Below the pieces are notes generated by a model, which ran no database searches, was not told the DNA's origin, and saw nothing but the letters and a program-made list of their open reading frames with translations. Below are positions 1-8,963 of a stretch of 64,000 nucleotides of DNA, one piece after another. Position 1 is the first letter of the stretch. Each line of letters begins with the position of its first letter. Origin of the DNA: UBA7672 sp038326205 (lineage in GTDB: Bacteria; Pseudomonadota; Alphaproteobacteria; Caulobacterales; Hyphomonadaceae); the NCBI GenBank assembly GCA_038326205.1, contig JBBQJV010000003.1, forward strand, positions 48,233 through 112,232. Direction: 5' to 3'. The translations under genes and the position numbers were made by a program.

Positions 1-1
1 C

Positions 2-607
2 GCCAAAACGGCGGAAGCGCAAATGCAGGCTGTACGTGCTCAGGCAGGCGCCGCACGCGCACTCAACAATCAGGGCCAAGTGGTTGCTCCCTCTGATGGA
101 GAAGTAACTCGCATTCCAGCGCCGCGCGGAGCCGTCATAATGCCGGGAGAAGCAGTCGTCCTTATCACGACCGGCGCACCTGTCCTCCGGATTGAGTTGC
201 CCGAGTCGGAGGCTGCAAACCTGAAGCAGGGACAGTCCATTTCGTTCCTAGCGGATGATAGCGAAGAGCCGCGCCTCGCCACGATCCGGCAGGTCTATCC
301 TGCGGTGACATCGGGCCGCGTCATGGCCGACATCGATGCGTCGGGCATCGATCGGCAGCTTGTTGGCGGCCGCGTGCGCGTTTTGGCGCCGGCGGGTGAG
401 CGCACAGCCATCGTTGTCCCTGAGACCTACATTGATACACGCTATGGTGCCGATTATGTTCGTCTCAGTCGGAAAGGCGGGGCAACGATCGAAGTTCCAG
501 TGCAGCGCGGATCGCGCGTCCCGCTTGAGGACATGCCGAACGGCGTCGAAATCCTGTCGGGTCTGCGCTCCGGTGATGAAATTCTGCCAGTGGAGCAAGC
601 CTCGTGA
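2..607 (+). CDS. RND efflux periplasmic adaptor (membrane fusion protein), C-terminal part
   Basis: The reading frame is open to the left window edge, so this is the last ~201 residues of a longer protein. It starts in the end of a coiled-coil hairpin (AEAQMQAVRAQAGAARAL), passes through the second half of a lipoyl-like domain (APSDGEVTRIPAPRGAVIMP, the typical 'G.V....v..G..v..G' pattern) and then a beta-barrel and membrane-proximal domain. This is the order of HlyD/AcrA-type adaptors that bridge an inner-membrane RND pump to an outer-membrane channel. Its stop overlaps the GTG start of the pump gene by four bases (GTGA), so the two are translationally coupled. Substrate is unknown; the first part of the gene lies outside the window. 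Confidence 0.88.
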   Translation, partial: AKTAEAQMQAVRAQAGAARALNNQGQVVAPSDGEVTRIPAPRGAVIMPGEAVVLITTGAPVLRIELPESEAANLKQGQSISFLADDSEEPRLATIRQVYPAVTSGRVMADIDASGIDRQLVGGRVRVLAPAGERTAIVVPETYIDTRYGADYVRLSRKGGATIEVPVQRGSRVPLEDMPNGVEILSGLRSGDEILPVEQAS

Positions 608-3600
608 AGCTCGGCATTTCGGGTAAGCTGACCGAGGCGACTATACGTTCGCCTTTGACACCGCTTTTCCTGCTCACGGCGATTGCGCTTGGCTTGCTGG
701 CCTTGTTCACAATCCCGCGCGAAGAAGAGCCTCAGATCAGCGTGCCGATGGTCGACATCGCAATCCGCGCGGACGGCCTCAAAGCGCCTGATGCTGCCGA
801 ACTGATCACCAAGCCGCTCGAGACTATCGTCAAAGCCATCGACGGTGTCGAGCACGTCTACAGCCAGACACAGGATGATGGCGTCCTCGTTACTGTTCGC
901 TTCAAGGTTGGCACGGATCGCGACGATGCGATTCTGCGCATCCACGAGCGTATCCGCGCCAACTACGATAAAATCCCCACCGGCATTCCCGAGCCGCTGA
1001 TTGTCGGTCGCGGCATCAGTGATGTTCCGATCGTCGTCATTACTCTTTCACCCGAAGCACCGGCGGCAGACCGCTGGAATGACCAAGCCCTCTATCTGGT
1101 GGCCGAGGAGCTTCAGGCCGAACTGACGAAGGTGCAGGACGTTGGGTTGTCCTTCATCGTCGGCGGGCGTCCTCAGGAAATCCGGATTTCGCCGGATCCT
1201 GGCCGCATGTCGCTCTATGGCGTGCCGCTGAAGTCAGTCATAGACACGGTTAGCAGCGCCAACGCGTCTTTCCCGGCCGGTGATCTGCGCAGTGTGGACA
1301 AAGTCCAGTCCGTCGCTGTCGGCAGCACCATCGATACTGTCTCGGAGCTTGAGCTGCTCTCAATTCGCGCGCCTGACGGCCGCGCCGTCTATCTCCGCGA
1401 CGTTGCGGATATATCCTTGGGGGCTCGTGAGGATCAAGCCCGCGCCTGGCGCTTCAGCCACGAAAGCGATGCCGTGCGAATGGCGCCTGCCGTAAGCCTC
1501 GCCATCGCAAAGCGGGACGGCGCAAACGCAGTTGTTGTTTCCCAGGCGATAGAGCAGCGCCTGCATCAGATGGAAGGCAAGCTGATTCCCGAGGGCGTCT
1601 CGGCCAACATTTCGCGCAACTATGGTGAGACAGCGAACGAGAAGGCGAACGAGCTTCTGTTCCACCTTGCACTCGCGACGATAAGCATCGTCGTACTGAT
1701 TGGTTTTGCTATTGGCGTCCGCGAGGCGATCGTAACCGCCTTCGTGATTCCCACCACCATACTGCTGACGCTCTTCGCCTCGAACCTGATGGGTTACACG
1801 ATTAACCGTGTCAGCCTGTTTGCCATCATTTTCTCAATTGGCATCCTTGTTGATGACGCCATCGTGGTGATCGAGAACATTGCGCGTCATTGGGGGATGA
1901 ATGATGGCCGCTCGCGCTATCAGGCCGCCATCGAAGCTGTTGCCGAGGTAGGAAATCCAACGATCGTCGCGACGCTTACAGTCATCGCGGCGCTGCTGCC
2001 CATGATGTTCGTGTCCGGTCTCATGGGCCCCTACATGGCACCGATCCCTGCCAACGCCTCCGCTGCAATGCTGTTCTCGTTCTTCGTGGCCATGGTGCTG
2101 GCGCCTTGGCTTATGGTCCGTTTTGCGCGCAACACGCTGGCGCATGTTGGAGAAGGGCATGGCAAGGATGGCGGCAAGCTGGGTCGCCTTTATCGTAAGG
2201 TTGCGGCCCCGATTATTGCCTCGCGTAAGGCCTCGGTGATTTTCCTGGTCGTCGTTGGCGTTGTGACGATTGCAGCTTGCGCGCTCTTTGCGACCAAAAC
2301 GGTGCGCGTGAAACTACTGCCTTTCGACAACAAGTCCGAGCTTCAGGTCGTTGTCGATCTTCCCGAAGGGGCGACAATGGAGGCGACTGAGCGCGTCCTT
2401 ATCGACGCTGCGGGTCTCGCCAGCAGCATGCCAGAGGTGCTCGCATCGGACGCTTACGCCGGAACGGCGTCGCCGTTTAACTTCAACGGCCTCGTGCGCC
2501 ACTATTATCTGCGCAACAAACCAGAAATGGGCGACCTGCAGGTGAGGTTGGCGCCGAAGGACAAGCGCAGCCGATCGAGTCATGAGATTGCTCTAGATAT
2601 GCGCCAGCGGCTCAAGGCGCTTGCGTTGCCCGAAGGCGCCTCTGTGAAGGTAGTGGAAGTCCCTCCGGGACCGCCGGTGCTCGCCACTCTGCTGGCGGAA
2701 ATCTATGGGCCGGATGCTGTCACTCGCCGGGCCGTCGCGACTGAAGTCCGCAAAATTTTCAACAGCGTTCCGTATATCGTCGATACAGATGACAGCTTCG
2801 GCCACCAGCGCCCGCGGCTTCGCCTGACGCCGGACCGGTCGCAGATGGATTTCTTCGGCGTTGCCGAAGGCGACGTCATGCAGTCCATCGCCGTCACGCT
2901 CAATGGTCATGCTATCGGCTATTCTCATCGTGGCGAAGGACGCAATCCGATCGGCATCGCGGTCCGCCTGCCGCAATCGGCACGCACATGGTCCAAAGGT
3001 CTTGCGGCGATGCCTGTCGCACAGACCGCGGACGGTTCACGACTCGTCGAAATGGGCGAACTCGTCCAAGCTCGCGACGAGATCGGCAGCTATCCGATTT
3101 TCCGACGCGATGGCCGCGCCGCCGAGATGGTTATGGCGGATCTTGCCGGCGCCTATGAAGCGCCGATCTACGGCATGCTCGACGTTCAGACGGCCATCGA
3201 GTCCCATGATTGGGGCGCTCTCCCGAAGCCGGCGATCAGCATGTACGGCCAGCCCGAGAATGAAGCGACGCCGACCTTGCTGTGGGACGGAGAATGGGAG
3301 ATCACCTATGTTACATTCCGCGACATGGGTGCCGCTTTTGCGGTTGCGATCTTTGGCATCTACATTCTTGTCGTTGCGCAGTTCAAATCGTTCCGCCTGC
3401 CGCTGGTAGTCTTGACGCCGATTCCGCTCACCCTGATCGGCATCGTTATCGGTCACGTCCTGTTCAACGCGCCGTTCACCGCCACGTCGATGATCGGTTT
3501 CATCGCGTTGGCAGGGATCATCGTTCGCAACTCGATCCTGCTGGTGGACTTCATTCGTCACTCGAAGGATACGGATAGGCCTCTGCGCGATGTCCTGCTT

Positions 3601-3858
3601 GAAGCAGGAGCGATCCGGTTCAAACCAATCTTGCTGACCGCGGTCGCGGCAATGATCGGAGCGGCGGTAATCCTCACTGATCCGATTTTCCAAGGTCTCG
3701 CCATCTCGCTGCTGTTCGGTCTGGCGTCGTCGACGCTGCTGACCGTACTCGTGATCCCTGCGATCTATGTGGTCATGCGAGACGACGGTCGGCCGCAGTC
3801 GACGACACCTACTGTCGGATCTCAGCCGACTGGACCTGTCCTCGAAGCCGAGAGTTGA
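604..3858 (+). CDS. RND-family efflux transporter, inner-membrane permease
   Basis: A 1084-residue protein of full AcrB/MexF size with the family's twofold layout: helix 1 (SPLTPLFLLTAIALGLLALF), a large periplasmic loop, helices 2-6, helix 7 near residue 540, a second large loop, and helices 8-12. The proton-relay pair in helix 4 is present as D417-D418 in SIGILVDDAIVVIEN, equivalent to AcrB D407-D408. The 'IPREEEPQI' sequence after helix 1 is typical of a large RND subgroup of Gram-negative bacteria. It is a proton-driven trimeric exporter that works with the adaptor encoded just upstream. No outer-membrane channel gene follows, so that part must be encoded elsewhere or upstream. The substrate cannot be told from sequence. 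Confidence 0.93.
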   Translation: MKLGISGKLTEATIRSPLTPLFLLTAIALGLLALFTIPREEEPQISVPMVDIAIRADGLKAPDAAELITKPLETIVKAIDGVEHVYSQTQDDGVLVTVRFKVGTDRDDAILRIHERIRANYDKIPTGIPEPLIVGRGISDVPIVVITLSPEAPAADRWNDQALYLVAEELQAELTKVQDVGLSFIVGGRPQEIRISPDPGRMSLYGVPLKSVIDTVSSANASFPAGDLRSVDKVQSVAVGSTIDTVSELELLSIRAPDGRAVYLRDVADISLGAREDQARAWRFSHESDAVRMAPAVSLAIAKRDGANAVVVSQAIEQRLHQMEGKLIPEGVSANISRNYGETANEKANELLFHLALATISIVVLIGFAIGVREAIVTAFVIPTTILLTLFASNLMGYTINRVSLFAIIFSIGILVDDAIVVIENIARHWGMNDGRSRYQAAIEAVAEVGNPTIVATLTVIAALLPMMFVSGLMGPYMAPIPANASAAMLFSFFVAMVLAPWLMVRFARNTLAHVGEGHGKDGGKLGRLYRKVAAPIIASRKASVIFLVVVGVVTIAACALFATKTVRVKLLPFDNKSELQVVVDLPEGATMEATERVLIDAAGLASSMPEVLASDAYAGTASPFNFNGLVRHYYLRNKPEMGDLQVRLAPKDKRSRSSHEIALDMRQRLKALALPEGASVKVVEVPPGPPVLATLLAEIYGPDAVTRRAVATEVRKIFNSVPYIVDTDDSFGHQRPRLRLTPDRSQMDFFGVAEGDVMQSIAVTLNGHAIGYSHRGEGRNPIGIAVRLPQSARTWSKGLAAMPVAQTADGSRLVEMGELVQARDEIGSYPIFRRDGRAAEMVMADLAGAYEAPIYGMLDVQTAIESHDWGALPKPAISMYGQPENEATPTLLWDGEWEITYVTFRDMGAAFAVAIFGIYILVVAQFKSFRLPLVVLTPIPLTLIGIVIGHVLFNAPFTATSMIGFIALAGIIVRNSILLVDFIRHSKDTDRPLRDVLLEAGAIRFKPILLTAVAAMIGAAVILTDPIFQGLAISLLFGLASSTLLTVLVIPAIYVVMRDDGRPQSTTPTVGSQPTGPVLEAES

Positions 3859-3974
3859 AGTCGATGCTTCATGCATCTTCCTCACTGCAGGTCGCCGTTC
3901 GTAATTGAATTGCTGTCATTGGCGGTCTCTTCGTGAGCAGCGGGTGCTTCCAGGTAATCGAGTCGGCGCTGACG

Positions 3975-4400
3975 TTATGGGCCGAGTACGCGAGAGTCCG
4001 TCCGAGTGGATGGGTTGATTGGGAATTCTCCACTTTTAGCCAAATCGGAAGAGCCGAATTGTCGATCGTTACCTCTTGGCGTGTGGTGCGATGAGGCGTC
4101 TTGCCAAAGACGTTTTGCGTCCAAGATGTCGATGAGGCATCGTATCGCCTCCTGATCGCCTTCGAGCGCCCGCACGCGAATGCGCAGAAGCATTACGTCG
4201 ATTGCGGGCGCCATTTCTGTTCGCGAACCAATTTTGATTGGGAAGGGAGATAGCAAGACCTCCTTCATGATGTCTCGTGGCTTGAGGCCGTTTGGGTTGC
4301 CGGATTGGCCCGGTTTCCAGCGCGAGTGGCTGGGAGGTCGGCGATAGCCAACTGCATAGTCTGGTTTTTCGGTAGGCTGCACTTTTGATAGCTTTGGCAT
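3975..4400 (-). CDS. DUF5681 domain protein
   Basis: A 141-residue protein with the DUF5681 hallmark near residues 20-40: SRWKPGQSGNPNGLKPRD, a basic, glycine-rich motif, followed by LLSPFPIKIGSRTEMAPAID and a helical part (VMLLRIRVRALEGDQEAIRCLIDILDAK). The family is common in Rhizobiales and other alphaproteobacteria, often beside phage-like or repeated sequence; its function is unknown. The ATG has no strong Shine-Dalgarno sequence. A second, broken copy lies about 0.5 kb away on the same strand. The C-terminal 45 residues are low in conservation-like character and could be poorly constrained. Confidence 0.7.
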   Translation of the reverse strand: MPKLSKVQPTEKPDYAVGYRRPPSHSRWKPGQSGNPNGLKPRDIMKEVLLSPFPIKIGSRTEMAPAIDVMLLRIRVRALEGDQEAIRCLIDILDAKRLWQDASSHHTPRGNDRQFGSSDLAKSGEFPINPSTRTDSRVLGP

Positions 4401-4473
4401 ATTAGCAGGCTTCGCTCCGACAGCCGCCGCTGCGCCAGCACAAACCCAGAAAATTCCTCACATTTCTCTCGCA

Positions 4474-4624
4474 AATTCCCTGCTCGGCGGTCAGCAATTC
4501 CCTGCTACTTGTGCCCGGAGACATCGCTGAAAAGGCAACAAATCTCGGAATTTCCGGCGGTTCGCCACTCAAGCGCGGTTCTGAGTCTCTCAAAAAGGCC
4601 GAAAATTCCCTGCAAGCAGGGAAT
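4474..4624. repeat. Short AATTCCCTGC repeats with a 20-bp palindrome
   Basis: The decamer AATTCCCTGC occurs at 4474, 4496 and 4604. The last copy is half of a perfect inverted repeat (ATTCCCTGC, two-base spacer, GCAGGGAAT) at 4605-4624. They lie just upstream of the intact DUF5681 gene, between it and the decayed copy. The rest of 4401-4933 shows no convincing gene. Similar 'cagggaat' strings beside DUF5681 genes are, as far as I recall, frequent in Bradyrhizobium-like genomes, but I cannot check this here. Confidence 0.5.
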
Positions 4625-4933
4625 CTATCAGAGCTCTTACTCCATTGCGGTGGCCGCACAGCCAGGGAGTTTCAGTCTCCGGCCCACGGCCGTTGAGACT
4701 TGGTATTGAGCCCAAGTATCCGGCACACAGCGGCAGAGGTTCCTCCTAGAGACTCGGTTGCCGTTCGTATGCGCCGCGACTTCGGCCCATTTGCTTGGGC
4801 GAGTCTCCGGGCCACGGCGAAAAGTGGAAAGTCCCAGTCGTCGCTGAAATGGTAGAGACCAGTTTCGCATGATGGTCGCTGGTGACACGCCGCATGACGG
4901 ATACGGTTCTGTCTCTCGCGCGAGTTGGCAATC

Positions 4934-5300
4934 TCACTTGTCGGAAACCAAATCGGGGTCCAGGCACAAGCATAGAGATGGAGAGGTCTCCGTTGCGGCT
5001 ATTATGTTGCGTGGCAACAGCAAGTGTGGCTCAGGTTGAGACCCCGTACTCCCCAAAGAGTTGGAAGCGCTCTGCAAGCCGTTCCCCGCCGAACCTCCAA
5101 AAAGTGCGATGAGGCTGCGGATGACCTTTTGATCGCTCTGCAATGCTTTCGCCCGAACCCGGAGTAGCATGACGTCCAGCGCGGGGACCATTTCCGTTCG
5201 AGCACCGATTTTCACGGGGAACGGCGACAGCTGGACTTCCTGAAAAATGTTCCGCCCGTTTTTACCGCTTTTGTCGCCGGATTGGCCCGTGGGTGTCCAA
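4934..5300 (-). pseudogene. Decayed second DUF5681 copy
   Basis: Reading the minus strand from about 5300, the frame runs FWTPTGQSGDKSGKNGR then QLSPFPVKIGARTEMVPALD and VMLLRVRAKALQSDQKVIRS, which matches the intact copy at 3975-4400 position by position (RWKPGQSGNPNG, LLSPFPIKIGSRTEM, VMLLRIRVRALEGDQEAIRC). A TAA stop sits directly before the FW, so the normal N-terminal 25 or so residues are lost. A 93-residue frame could still start at a GTG at 5215, inside the domain, without a good ribosome-binding site. The C-terminal half has diverged completely. I read it as a relic of a duplication or of a related mobile unit. Confidence 0.6.
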
Positions 5301-5408
5301 AATTAGTCGATCGGCAGAGCGCTGTTCATGGTAGGCGTCTCCATGCGCAAGGCTCACCATTGCCGCACACCAATCACCATTTTGTAACAGCGAATGGAGT
5401 CCGATGAA

Positions 5409-5837
5409 ATGTCACACATCCAGATACTGCTTCAGTTGATCAGTGCGTGGAAGGCCAAGAATATTGATGGCGTGCTGTCGCTCATGCACGACGACATCGT
5501 TTGGCACTATGCGGCTGTGATTGCGCCGCCACTCAAAGGCAAGGTGAAGGCGCGAAAGCTTCTCGAAGGAATGGCGCCGCAGCTTCGCGATGTGACCTGG
5601 CGAATTTTCGACTACGCCGAGAACGGTGAGCGATTGTTCGTGGAGGGCGTGGATGAGTACGTGTCGGCGGAGGGGCGGTTGGTCTCGGCGCCGTATGCGG
5701 GGGTTGTCGAGTTTCGCGATGGCAAGATCATTGGGCTGCGCGAGTATTTCGATATGGGCGCCGTCAACGCGCTCAAGTCGGGCGAGGACATGAAAGAACA
5801 TGTCCGCGTGCTCATTGCGCGTGAGGCGGTAGGCTAG
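5409..5837 (+). CDS. SnoaL-like / limonene-epoxide-hydrolase-type protein
   Basis: A 142-residue cone-shaped alpha+beta barrel protein of the NTF2/SnoaL superfamily. I chose the ATG at 5409 because GGAG lies nine bases before it; an in-frame ATG at 5394 has no such site. The C-terminal stretch VEFRDGKIIGLREYFDMGAV closely follows limonene-1,2-epoxide hydrolase (GVFQL..GKI..WRDYFD), including the catalytic Asp of YFD. The second catalytic pair, Arg-x-Asp in the reference enzyme, reads GVD here, so the Asp is kept but the Arg is replaced by Gly. It therefore may be a hydrolase, an isomerase or a binding protein. It converges on, and overlaps by four bases, the acyl-CoA dehydrogenase-like gene at 5834. 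Confidence 0.75.
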   Translation: MSHIQILLQLISAWKAKNIDGVLSLMHDDIVWHYAAVIAPPLKGKVKARKLLEGMAPQLRDVTWRIFDYAENGERLFVEGVDEYVSAEGRLVSAPYAGVVEFRDGKIIGLREYFDMGAVNALKSGEDMKEHVRVLIAREAVG

Positions 5838-6982
5838 AGTTCGGCGGAAGATACCGGTAAGCCGAGCAGCGCGCGACCTGTGAGTTCAAAGGTTGCCGGC
5901 GCCGTCATGATATGAGCGGTCATTGTCTGCGCGTCGGCGACCCGGCGATTCAGCGGGCCGGCAAGGAACACGCTTGCGCCGCCGGCAAGATCCTGAACTG
6001 TCCTGACGACTTCGGCTGCGGTGCGCGTCATGTGCGTGGCCGCCAGCCTGAGAGTAGCGCGTTGTTCCAGCGCGATGGCTGAGTTGGTCTGGGCCTCGCG
6101 CCACGCTGCGTCTATCTCGGCGAAGAGAAAGGCGCGGGCTGATTGCAGGCGGGCATATGCCTCTGCGTACGCCGACTGGGCAGTGCCACGATCGCTGAGG
6201 GTGCGACCCGTCGGCGTACGCTTGGTCGAGGCAAGTGTCGCAAACTCCCTCAGCGCGGCGCGCGCGTTGCCGCTCGCGACGGCGGCAATGCCGATTGCGA
6301 GAAGGCCGAATATCGGGAAGACATAGAGTGGCGTCTTGATCCGGGGTTTGTCCGTGATGAGTGAGACGGAGTGAGATTTCGGCACGAGCAGATCGCGGAC
6401 GGCCATGTCGCCGCTGCCAGAGCCACGAAGTCCGGTTGTATGCCACGTGTCGATGAACGTCACGGCGCTGGCAGGAAACAGCATCATGCGATGGTCGGGA
6501 ATTTTCTCGGTGAGCATACGCAGCGCGCCGTTTTCGTGGATCACGCAGCCGCCGCACAGCCATGTTGCGTTCTGGCCGCCGCTGTTCCATTTCCACTGGC
6601 CCGTCACCCGGTAGTTGTCGCCCTCGACGGTGGCCGTGCCCATCGGAGCGTAGACGCCGGCGAAGATGAGCGATGGATCCGAGAAGATGGCGCCGGCGGT
6701 ATCGGGATCGAGATAGGCGCCGAATGATCCGGTGGTGGCGCTCACTGTCACGCACCAGGCCGCGGATGCGTCTGCCTCGGCCAGCGCCTCGATCGTTTCG
6801 ACGACGATGCGGGGTTCAGCTTCGAGTCCGCCATAGGTGCGCGGCATGCAGAGGCGATAGAATTCGGCGTCTCGGAAAAGCGTGGCGAGCTGGTCCGGAA
6901 GGCGTCGCAAACGATCCATCTCCTCACGGGCGGCAACGATCTCACCGTGAAGTGCCCGAGCGCGCGCGACCAGATCGTTCAT
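5834..6982 (-). CDS. Acyl-CoA dehydrogenase-fold flavoprotein (HsaA/group D monooxygenase-like)
   Basis: A 382-residue protein with the ACAD fold: N-terminal helical domain (RRLPDQLATLFRDAEFYRL), middle beta domain with VTGQWKWNSGGQNATWLCGG and TWHTTGLRGSGSGD, and a C-terminal helical domain of the 'Acyl-CoA_dh_2' type. The sequence TGLRGSGSGD and the C-terminal layout resemble flavin-dependent hydroxylases such as HsaA and HpaB-like two-component monooxygenases more than beta-oxidation dehydrogenases, but no reductase partner is next to it. It is the last gene of a four-gene operon; its ATG overlaps the stop of the gene before it by four bases. The substrate is probably an acyl-CoA or a cyclic intermediate made by the neighbours. 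Confidence 0.8.
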   Translation of the reverse strand: MNDLVARARALHGEIVAAREEMDRLRRLPDQLATLFRDAEFYRLCMPRTYGGLEAEPRIVVETIEALAEADASAAWCVTVSATTGSFGAYLDPDTAGAIFSDPSLIFAGVYAPMGTATVEGDNYRVTGQWKWNSGGQNATWLCGGCVIHENGALRMLTEKIPDHRMMLFPASAVTFIDTWHTTGLRGSGSGDMAVRDLLVPKSHSVSLITDKPRIKTPLYVFPIFGLLAIGIAAVASGNARAALREFATLASTKRTPTGRTLSDRGTAQSAYAEAYARLQSARAFLFAEIDAAWREAQTNSAIALEQRATLRLAATHMTRTAAEVVRTVQDLAGGASVFLAGPLNRRVADAQTMTAHIMTAPATFELTGRALLGLPVSSAEL

Positions 6983-8151
6983 CCCTTCAGTCTCCAGAGG
7001 CCTGCGAGATTATTGCGCTGCATGTCTGATGACCCACCGACGATGGGCATGCCGAGTAGGTCGCGTACATTGCGATCAATGTCGTAGGCGTCGGACAGCG
7101 CGTAAGCGCCCATGACCTGCTGGCAGGCGAGCGCAATCTCGACGCCCGTCTCGGCTATGAACAGTTTCGCCATCGACGTCTCAACGCCGCAGGGCTTACC
7201 GTTATTCGCCATGTGAGCCGCGTGGTACAACATGTGGCGGCAGGCTTCGAGTTTCGTGCGTGCGGTGACCAGACGGTGCGACACGGCCTGGTGGCCAGCA
7301 ATTGCCTTGCCGAACTGCACGCGCTCCTGCGCATAGGTCCACGCTTCGTCAAGCGCAGCTTGCGCAAAGCCGAAAGTGCAGGCGGCGACTTCGAGCTTTT
7401 CAACGTCCAGCGCCCGACCGGCAAGCATGCCCCACGCCTTGTTGAGTTTCGCGGAGCCTCCGACGATGGCGTCGAGAGGGACGCGGACATTGTCGAAATG
7501 AACGTCGCTGGACGCGGTATAGCGCAGGTTCATATGTTCGATTGGTGTCGTCGAGACACCCTTGGTTTTGCCGGGGATCAGCACGAACGTCAGCGCCTCG
7601 CGACGCGGTGCATCGGGAGCAGTATTGATCAGGCAGTAAATATAGTCGGCCCAGTCCGCACCCGTGCACCAGCGCTTGGCGCCATTGATGACCAGCGTTT
7701 CGCCATCGATACGACCGCGGGTTTTCACGCTGGAGAGATCGCCGCCTACATCAGGTTCGGAAAGTCCGTATGCGAACAGGAGCTCCCCACGCGCCAGTTT
7801 TGGTAGAAGCTCGGCTTGCTGTGCGGACGAACCGTTCTCTGAGATGTTCATGCCGCCATAGAAAGTGCAGTGGATGAACGGTCCGGCGAGGAAAGGGCCA
7901 GCTCGCGCCAGTTCTTCAATGACCGCTACGGCGGCAACGATATCCTGTCCAAGGCCGCCGTGTTCCTCGGCTATGGTGAGACCACAGACGCCCATTTCGC
8001 AGAGTTCACGGAACAGGTCGCGAGGCCAGTCGTGCGCCTTGTCCCATGCGCGTCGCTTCTCACGTGGCGCCTTCTCCGTGACGAAGCGGCGTAGTTGGTT
8101 GCGAAGCGCCGTCACATGCTCGGGTTCGGGAAGCGTGTTCTCGATCATCAC
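6979..8151 (-). CDS. Acyl-CoA dehydrogenase
   Basis: A 390-residue FAD enzyme introducing the alpha,beta double bond into an acyl-CoA. Clear family signatures: YGLSEPDVGGDLSSVKTRG in the flavin-binding middle domain, INGAKRWCTGADWADYIYCL after it, and VGGSSDMQRNNLAG near the C terminus, where the family reads 'GTSEIQRN.IA'. It is coupled by ATGA overlaps to the crotonase before it and the ACAD-like gene after it, so the product likely goes straight to the crotonase. Chain length or ring preference cannot be read from the sequence. Confidence 0.9.
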   Translation of the reverse strand: MMIENTLPEPEHVTALRNQLRRFVTEKAPREKRRAWDKAHDWPRDLFRELCEMGVCGLTIAEEHGGLGQDIVAAVAVIEELARAGPFLAGPFIHCTFYGGMNISENGSSAQQAELLPKLARGELLFAYGLSEPDVGGDLSSVKTRGRIDGETLVINGAKRWCTGADWADYIYCLINTAPDAPRREALTFVLIPGKTKGVSTTPIEHMNLRYTASSDVHFDNVRVPLDAIVGGSAKLNKAWGMLAGRALDVEKLEVAACTFGFAQAALDEAWTYAQERVQFGKAIAGHQAVSHRLVTARTKLEACRHMLYHAAHMANNGKPCGVETSMAKLFIAETGVEIALACQQVMGAYALSDAYDIDRNVRDLLGMPIVGGSSDMQRNNLAGLWRLKG

Positions 8152-8963
8152 TCACCCGTCAGTTTTGGCGCCCGCTTCTCGACAAAGGCGGCGACGGCTT
8201 CGCGGCGGTCGGCAAGCGAATTAGAAAGCAGTTCGTAGGCCATTGCAGCGTCCAGCATCTGCGCGGCCAGCGCTCGCAACGGAATGTTGGCGGTCGTCTT
8301 GGTCCAACGCACCGCCCATTTGGGGTTGGCGAGAATCCTGTTCGCAACCTCAGTCACCTTCGCATCAAGCTGGTCAGGCGGCACGACATGATTGATGAGG
8401 CCCAGCGCAAGCGCGCGCTCGGCCGTCAGCATCTCGCCGGTCATCAGCAATTCCTTAGCGCGGGCAAAGCCGATCAGCTGCGGCCATATGATTGCGCCAC
8501 CATCTCCCGCGACTAGGCCGACCTTCACATGTGGGTCGCCAATCACCGCCTTCTCCGAAGCTATGATGACGTCGCACATGAGAGCGATCGTCGCGCCGAG
8601 CCCAGCCGCAGCACCGTTGAGCCTGCAAAGGATCGGCTTCTCCATATCGAGCAGCGACGTAATGATCCGCTTGGCTTCCGGGCCGAGTGCGCGAAAGGAT
8701 GCCGGGTCTTCGATGTGGGTCTTGAACCACGCTGTGTCGCCGCCTGCGCAGAATGCTCGGCCGGCGCCGGTCAGCACAATAAGATCACTTGCCGCATCAT
8801 CCTGTGCGTCCAGAAAAATGCGCGAAAGCTCATGATGCATTTCGCCATCAACAGCGTTTACGGGATTGGGCGCCGCAAGTGTGAGCGTCAGAACGCGACC
8901 ATTGCGCGTTGCGACGATGCGTTGATATCCGGAGAAGTCGGGCGTCATTGCGTGAATCCTCAA
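8148..8963 (-). CDS. Enoyl-CoA hydratase/isomerase (crotonase) family protein
   Basis: A 271-residue crotonase. The first oxyanion-hole segment is AFCAGGDTAWFKTHI and the second LNGAAAGLGATIALMCDVII, both as in the family. In the catalytic region (IGDPHVKVGLVAGDGGAIIW) the usual first Glu is not evident and the position of the second Glu is an Asp, so isomerase, hydratase or hydrolase activity cannot be separated. It sits between the MDR oxidoreductase and the acyl-CoA dehydrogenase with 4-base overlaps on both sides. An upstream in-frame start a few codons earlier (MRIHAMTPDF versus MTPDF) is possible. Confidence 0.86.
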   Translation of the reverse strand: MRIHAMTPDFSGYQRIVATRNGRVLTLTLAAPNPVNAVDGEMHHELSRIFLDAQDDAASDLIVLTGAGRAFCAGGDTAWFKTHIEDPASFRALGPEAKRIITSLLDMEKPILCRLNGAAAGLGATIALMCDVIIASEKAVIGDPHVKVGLVAGDGGAIIWPQLIGFARAKELLMTGEMLTAERALALGLINHVVPPDQLDAKVTEVANRILANPKWAVRWTKTTANIPLRALAAQMLDAAMAYELLSNSLADRREAVAAFVEKRAPKLTGE

